Origin: Atopostipes suicloacalis DSM 15692
GTDB taxonomy: Bacteria > Bacillota > Bacilli > Lactobacillales > Carnobacteriaceae_A
Direction of reading: 5' to 3'
DNA: 62,493 nt
Assembly: GCF_900129085.1 (NCBI RefSeq)
Contig: NZ_FQUF01000014.1
Coordinates: forward strand, 1 to 62,493
The position numbers and the translations under genes are program-made. Each line of letters begins with the position of its first letter. Position 1 is the first letter of the stretch. Shown here piece after piece: positions 58,725 to 62,493 of the stretch. Below the pieces are notes generated by a model, which was not told where the DNA came from, did not search any database, and saw only the letters and a program-made list of their open reading frames with translations.

Positions 58725-59828
58725 TTAATCTTCGATAGCTCTTGGTTCATCTTGTAATTTCGCAAAAATCATTCTTCCAGCGTTCGTTTGAAGCGAACTG
58801 GTGACAATCACGTCATGTTGTTCATTAAGGTGAAACTTACCTTCCTCAACAACAACCATTGTTCCATCGTCTAAATAAGCCACTCCTTGTGAACGTTCTG
58901 TTCCTTCTTTAACAATCAAAACACGCATTGTTTCTCCAGGAATGACGACGGGTTTTAAAGTATTCGCTAATTCATTAATGTTTAAAACCGGAACATTTTG
59001 AAATTCAGCGACTTTATTTAAATTATAATCATTGGTGATGACTACACCATCTAATTTCTTCGCTAAATGGACAAGTTTCATATCCACTTCATCTGATTCT
59101 GGAATTTCATGTTCATCCATTTTGACAATTACGCCGTCTTCTTTTTGAAGAGCATTTAGAATATCTAAGCCTCGACGACCACGAACTCTTTTTAATGAAT
59201 CAGAAGAATCGGCAATATGCTGCAATTCTTTTAAAACATAGAAGGAAATAACAAAGACTCCTTCTAAGAAACCTGAACGAATAATATCTAAGATCCGACC
59301 ATCAATAATAACGCTGGTATCTAGGATTTTATACTTTCGATAATTTTCGCCTTCTTTCCGATCGAGTACCTCATTGTCTTCCTGCTCCTCACTACGTGGC
59401 ATGAATAAGCGACGAATTTCTTCTCGTCTAGATGACATAAATTCAAAACCAATATAAGCAAATAATACCGTTAAAATAATAGGTACAACATCACTAATTA
59501 TTGGGGTTGAGAAAGCAAACAAGGACAAGTTAATCAGCCAAGCAACCACTAAACCTAAAATAGCACCTACTGTTCCGAATAAAATATAAGATGCATTCAG
59601 TGTGCTTACATACTCTTGTAATTGATGAATTGCTTTTTCAATGGGTTTACTTATTAATAAGCTTGCTATAAAACCAATTAAAATTCCAACAATTATGCTA
59701 AAAATTGATGTATGGGTCCAGGTAATTTGTGGAAATAGATAAATGAATAAGTCCGGTAAAAAGTTATACCCAATACTTCCAAATACTAACACAATAGCTA
59801 AACCTATTAATTTTGATAATGAAAACAT
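58725..59828 (-). CDS. Membrane PIN-TRAM domain protein (YacL-like)
   Basis: 367 residues. Four membrane segments lie at about 5-125. A PIN-like domain starts at about 170 (KYKILDTSVIIDGRILDI, with the conserved Asp; VEGRRGLDI-type RVRGRRGLDILNALQ; GVVITNDYNLNKVAE). A TRAM domain is at the C-terminus (about 300-350). PIN domains are often metal-dependent RNases, but the substrate of this family is not established. It lies between radA and gltX, as yacL does in relatives. Confidence 0.88.
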   Translation of the reverse strand: MFSLSKLIGLAIVLVFGSIGYNFLPDLFIYLFPQITWTHTSIFSIIVGILIGFIASLLISKPIEKAIHQLQEYVSTLNASYILFGTVGAILGLVVAWLINLSLFAFSTPIISDVVPIILTVLFAYIGFEFMSSRREEIRRLFMPRSEEQEDNEVLDRKEGENYRKYKILDTSVIIDGRILDIIRSGFLEGVFVISFYVLKELQHIADSSDSLKRVRGRRGLDILNALQKEDGVIVKMDEHEIPESDEVDMKLVHLAKKLDGVVITNDYNLNKVAEFQNVPVLNINELANTLKPVVIPGETMRVLIVKEGTERSQGVAYLDDGTMVVVEEGKFHLNEQHDVIVTSSLQTNAGRMIFAKLQDEPRAIED

Positions 59829-59877
59829 TTTATTCCTCCTTTCAAAAATATAAATTTCTAAGATTCTTCTTGCTTTT

Positions 59878-61245
59878 TTATAATGCTTGATTAATTACAT
59901 CTTGTAATGTTAAACAACCAATAACTTCAATACCTTTAGGGACTGTCCAGCCTTCTAAGTTATTTTTCGGAATAAAGATCCGTTTAAATCCTAACTTAGC
60001 TGCTTCGTTAATCCGTGTTTCAATATTTGAGACACGGCGGATTTCCCCGGTTAAACCGATTTCTCCCACAAAACAGTCTGTTACGTTTGTTTCTGTTTCT
60101 CGGTAACTGGAAGCAATACTTACTGCAATCGCCAAGTCAATCGCTGGTTCATTTAGTTTAACTCCACCAGCTGTTTTTAAATAGGCATCATAATTTTGTA
60201 ACAATAACCCTACCCGTTGTTCGAGTACGGCCATAATTAATGACACACGATTATAATCAAAACCACTTGCAGTCCTCTTCGCGTTTCCGAAGGCTGTGGG
60301 TGTAACGAGGGATTGGACTTCAACTAATAATGGACGTGTTCCTTCCATCGCTGATACCACCGCAGAACCGGATGCTCCTTCTAGACGTTCTTCTAAAAAT
60401 AATTCTGAGGGATTCAGAACTTCCCGCAAGCCAGTATCTCGCATTTCAAAGACACCAATTTCGTTGGTTGATCCGTATCTATTTTTAACGGCTCGTAAAA
60501 TTCGATAAGATTGGTGTCGCTCGCCCTCGAAATAAAGGACGGTATCTACCATATGTTCTAACATTCTAGGCCCTGCAATATTTCCTTCTTTGGTCACGTG
60601 GCCCACAATAAAGATGGTTACATTATTTGTTTTGGCTAGCTGCATAAGAAAGGCAGTTGATTCTCGAACCTGTGACACGCTTCCGGCGACGCTATCGATT
60701 CTTGGATGATACATGGTCTGAATTGAATCAATAATGATATAGTCTGGTTTTAGTTTTTCAATTGTCTCTACAATTAGGCTTAAGTCTGTCTCTCCATAAA
60801 TGTAAAAATCTGTCTCAGAAATAGTTAACCGTTGGGCACGCATTTTAATTTGACTGGGGCTTTCTTCACCCGTTACATATAATACGGTGCCGCCAATTTG
60901 ATTTAACTCAGCTGAAACCTGTAAAAGTAATGTGGACTTTCCAATTCCTGGATCTCCACCAATCAAAACTAAAGAACCTGGCACAACGCCTCCACCAAGT
61001 ACACGGTTAAATTCATCTAAGCCTGTTTGAACTCGTCCCGTTTGTTCAACTTTAACGTCTTTTATTGTTTGTGCTTTAGAAACTTCTTTTGATAAGGAAA
61101 CCCGGCTTCTAGTATCTGCTTCTTGGGAGATCTTTTCTTCAACAAATGTATTCCATTTACCACAAGAAGGGCATTTCCCCAGATATTTTGCAGATTCATA
61201 CCCACATTCTTGACACATAAATACCGTTGATTTCTTTTTTGCCAA
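59878..61245 (-). CDS. radA: DNA repair protein RadA (TTG start)
   Basis: 455 residues from the TTG at 61245, which has AAAGGAAACGAG upstream; the frame is open 13 codons further, without similarity. Zinc finger [19 protein letters not shown]; RecA-like core with Walker [13 protein letters not shown] and Walker [11 protein letters not shown]; the RadA motif KNRYG (usually KNRFG); and a Lon-like C-terminal domain from about 290. It helps branch migration and processing of recombination intermediates. Confidence 0.95.
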   Translation of the reverse strand: MAKKKSTVFMCQECGYESAKYLGKCPSCGKWNTFVEEKISQEADTRSRVSLSKEVSKAQTIKDVKVEQTGRVQTGLDEFNRVLGGGVVPGSLVLIGGDPGIGKSTLLLQVSAELNQIGGTVLYVTGEESPSQIKMRAQRLTISETDFYIYGETDLSLIVETIEKLKPDYIIIDSIQTMYHPRIDSVAGSVSQVRESTAFLMQLAKTNNVTIFIVGHVTKEGNIAGPRMLEHMVDTVLYFEGERHQSYRILRAVKNRYGSTNEIGVFEMRDTGLREVLNPSELFLEERLEGASGSAVVSAMEGTRPLLVEVQSLVTPTAFGNAKRTASGFDYNRVSLIMAVLEQRVGLLLQNYDAYLKTAGGVKLNEPAIDLAIAVSIASSYRETETNVTDCFVGEIGLTGEIRRVSNIETRINEAAKLGFKRIFIPKNNLEGWTVPKGIEVIGCLTLQDVINQAL

Positions 61246-61377
61246 CTCGTTTCCTTCTTTCCTTAAAATTAATGCAATGTACATTCCTTACATAAACGGC
61301 ATCACTTATTATAGCATATTTTAAGCTTTTCCGGTTGCTTTACGTACTATTCTTTGAAATATTTCATGCAATTTTCA

Positions 61378-61911
61378 CTAATTTTTCCCAGATGAACCAA
61401 AGCCACCTATGCGACTTCCTAAATTCCCCGTTTCACCATCCGCTGTATAATAAGGCGTGAAAATACCTTGCGCAATTCGATCGCCTTTTTCAATGGTGTA
61501 ATCTTCTAAACCATAATTAATTAATTGGACAAAAATTTCTCCTTCATTGCCATTATTATTGTAATAGTCAGAATCAATAATTCCAATACCATTTGGTAAA
61601 GATAAATTATGTTTCAATGGGTTACTTGAGCGATTCACAAGCATTAAATATTCATTTTCTGGCATATACGCTTTGATTCCAGTTGGGACCAGCGTAGATT
61701 TTAAATAATGTTTGTTTTCTTCAACGACTTCTTCTTTTTCCATTGCTTTTACCCCAGCATTTTTGGAAAGGATATTCCAAATGGATGGAATGACTGTATC
61801 TTCAGCAGCTGCAATATCATAGCCTGCTGAACCTTTTGTCGCTCGCTTTGGTAATGATAAGTTTTTATCTACGTATTTCGTCACAATTTCAAATCCTCTA
61901 ATTTTTTCCAT
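61378..61911 (-). CDS. dut: dUTP diphosphatase
   Basis: 177 residues from the ATG at 61911, after AAAGGTGATG; an ATG three codons earlier is inside that site. Trimeric dUTPase motifs: GYDIAAA (1), LVNRSSNPLKH (2), NGIGIIDSDYYNNNGNEGEI (3), KGDRIAQGIF (4) and RIGGFGSSGK (5). It is longer than the 140-150 residue enzymes because of an insert near 45-75; this long form is common in Lactobacillales. It hydrolyses dUTP and limits uracil in DNA, functionally close to Ung here. Confidence 0.95.
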   Translation of the reverse strand: MEKIRGFEIVTKYVDKNLSLPKRATKGSAGYDIAAAEDTVIPSIWNILSKNAGVKAMEKEEVVEENKHYLKSTLVPTGIKAYMPENEYLMLVNRSSNPLKHNLSLPNGIGIIDSDYYNNNGNEGEIFVQLINYGLEDYTIEKGDRIAQGIFTPYYTADGETGNLGSRIGGFGSSGKN

Positions 61912-61937
61912 GAACATCACCTTTACTTGAATTAATT

Positions 61938-61958
61938 TTTATAGGACTTTCCTATAAA
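61938..61958. promoter_or_regulatory. Candidate operator upstream of dut
   Basis: TTTATAGGA-CTT-TCCTATAAA has perfect 9-bp arms and lies 27 bases before the dut ATG. The flanks extend the symmetry with AATT/AATT. It could be a repressor site or a leader hairpin. No cognate regulator is recognised. Confidence 0.45.
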
Positions 61959-62239
61959 TTAAGCACCGATACTATCTTACATTAAAATTAAGTTTTTTGG
62001 GTTAAAGTCTATAGAATTTTTATAGAAATTATAATAAGTCAAAAAAGTATCTGCTCATTAATAGAGAACACTCTACGAATAAATGAACAGATACTTTATT
62101 TATTTTATAGCAAAAAATTATTTTTACAATTCAGTTCCATTGGTTTCAATGACTTTTATTTGAAAAGAAAATGCTAAAAAGAGACAAAAAAGCATCTCTC
62201 ATGGTATAATTAAATCATGAAAATTTTAAAAATATTTAC
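61959..62239. other. AT-rich intergenic region before the IS110-type gene
   Basis: No gene is seen. It holds a terminator-like stem (62044-62097) and AT-rich DNA that probably contains the dut promoter, which I could not place with confidence. The IS110 element border must lie somewhere here, but IS110 ends lack inverted repeats, so it cannot be read. Confidence 0.5.
62041..62097. terminator. Hairpin terminator between dut and the IS110-type gene
   Basis: AAAGTATCTG-C-TCATT (62044-62059) pairs with AATGA-A-CAGATACTTT (62082-62097). A run of A before the stem gives a T tract on the minus strand, so it could end the IS110-type transcript and insulate dut. Confidence 0.75.
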
Positions 62240-62493
62240 TTAATTGAGTACTAGTTTCTGTTGCCGCAGACCTAGTGCTCTTTTTTCGTCATATGGTACT
62301 TTGTCATCTAGAATCTTATAAATAATCCGTAGTAACTTGTGCCCACATGCCACAACTGCTTTTATTTTGGTTCCTCTGTTAGATATTCTGTGATATAACG
62401 ATCCAAAAGCTGGATCACGTGACCTTCCGGCCATTCCACCACTCGTAATTAGGGCTGTTTTTAAATATTTATTCCCTCTAGTTACTCTCGAAG
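62240..62493 (-). CDS. IS110-family transposase, C-terminal part (runs off window)
   Basis: The open frame continues to the last base, giving 83 C-terminal residues: RVTRGNKYLKTALITSGGMA, then GRSRDPAFGSLYHRISNRG and VVACGHKLLRIIYKILDDK. This is the C-terminal transposase domain of IS110/IS116/IS902, with the catalytic Ser region near LITSGG. The N-terminal RuvC-like domain is outside the window, so intactness cannot be judged. Confidence 0.85.
   Translation of the reverse strand, partial: SRVTRGNKYLKTALITSGGMAGRSRDPAFGSLYHRISNRGTKIKAVVACGHKLLRIIYKILDDKVPYDEKRALGLRQQKLVLN

Noticed and set aside
62240-62493. IS110 transposase pseudogene
   Set aside because: The frame is open to the window edge, so truncation is by the window, not shown to be biological.

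Overview
The window is a stretch of low-GC Gram-positive chromosome. It reads as a member of the Lactobacillales, most likely near Carnobacteriaceae or Enterococcaceae. That placement rests on protein similarity by eye and AT-rich intergenic DNA; no search was run, so the family is tentative. Supporting signs are the zinc-type S14 and L33, dense AGGAGG ribosome binding sites, sigma-A promoters close to TTGACA-17-TATAAT, ECF transporter genes after the ribosomal cluster, and the order dut-radA-yacL-gltX-cysS-mrnC-rlmB.

Layout. 1-2357 is an IS21-family element (istA, istB) whose left tip falls on base 1. 2358-7326 holds, on the minus strand, rpsI and rplM, then truA, ecfT, ecfA2 and ecfA1. 7588-21809 is the complete S10-spc-alpha cluster in transcription order rpsJ to rplQ, including rpmJ, which is too short for ordinary ORF calling. 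22240-23295 is a plus-strand NERD-domain gene followed by five 41-bp tandem repeats; it separates rpsJ from tuf. 23624-28108 is the str operon (rpsL, rpsG, fusA, tuf), and 28411-35768 is rpoBC with a long hairpin between the two genes. 36266-42551 holds an AbgT-family transporter (plus), an RsmC-like methyltransferase, a uracil permease behind a probable attenuator, ftsW and rodA; these lie between rpoB and rplL. 42902-46705 is rplL, rplJ, rplA, rplK, nusG, secE and rpmG. 46788-53013 is a mixed group: ung, a Cof-type phosphatase, a LURP-one-like protein, uvrC, an unknown 130-residue protein and a secreted 3D-domain protein. 53373-54350 is a LacI-type regulator. 54473-61911 is the dut to rlmB cluster. 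The last 254 bases are the C-terminal part of an IS110-family transposase that runs off the window. Mobile elements at both edges suggest that the window is an assembly contig broken at repeats.

How the genes work together. Most of the window builds and runs the gene-expression machine: ribosomal proteins, initiation and elongation factors, RNA polymerase core, NusG, two tRNA synthetases and rRNA modification or maturation enzymes. SecY and SecE form the Sec channel. Ung, UvrC, RadA and Dut protect DNA. RodA and FtsW make septal and sidewall peptidoglycan, and the 3D protein probably remodels it. The ECF ATPases and EcfT form a shared energising module for vitamin uptake.

Regulation is unusually readable. 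I could place sigma-A promoters before rplM, rpsJ, infA, tuf, rpsL, rpoB, rplJ, rplK and rpmG. Structured leaders precede rplM (L13-like), rpsJ, rpsL, rplJ (L10 leader type), rplK (possible L1 site) and the uracil permease (attenuator). Several annotated starts were moved to GTG or TTG codons because the upstream ATG or GTG lies inside the Shine-Dalgarno sequence. I did not find a clearly new multi-gene system. The strongest unexplained signals are the NERD gene with its repeat array, the S10 leader with mutually exclusive hairpins, and the rpoB-rpoC hairpin.
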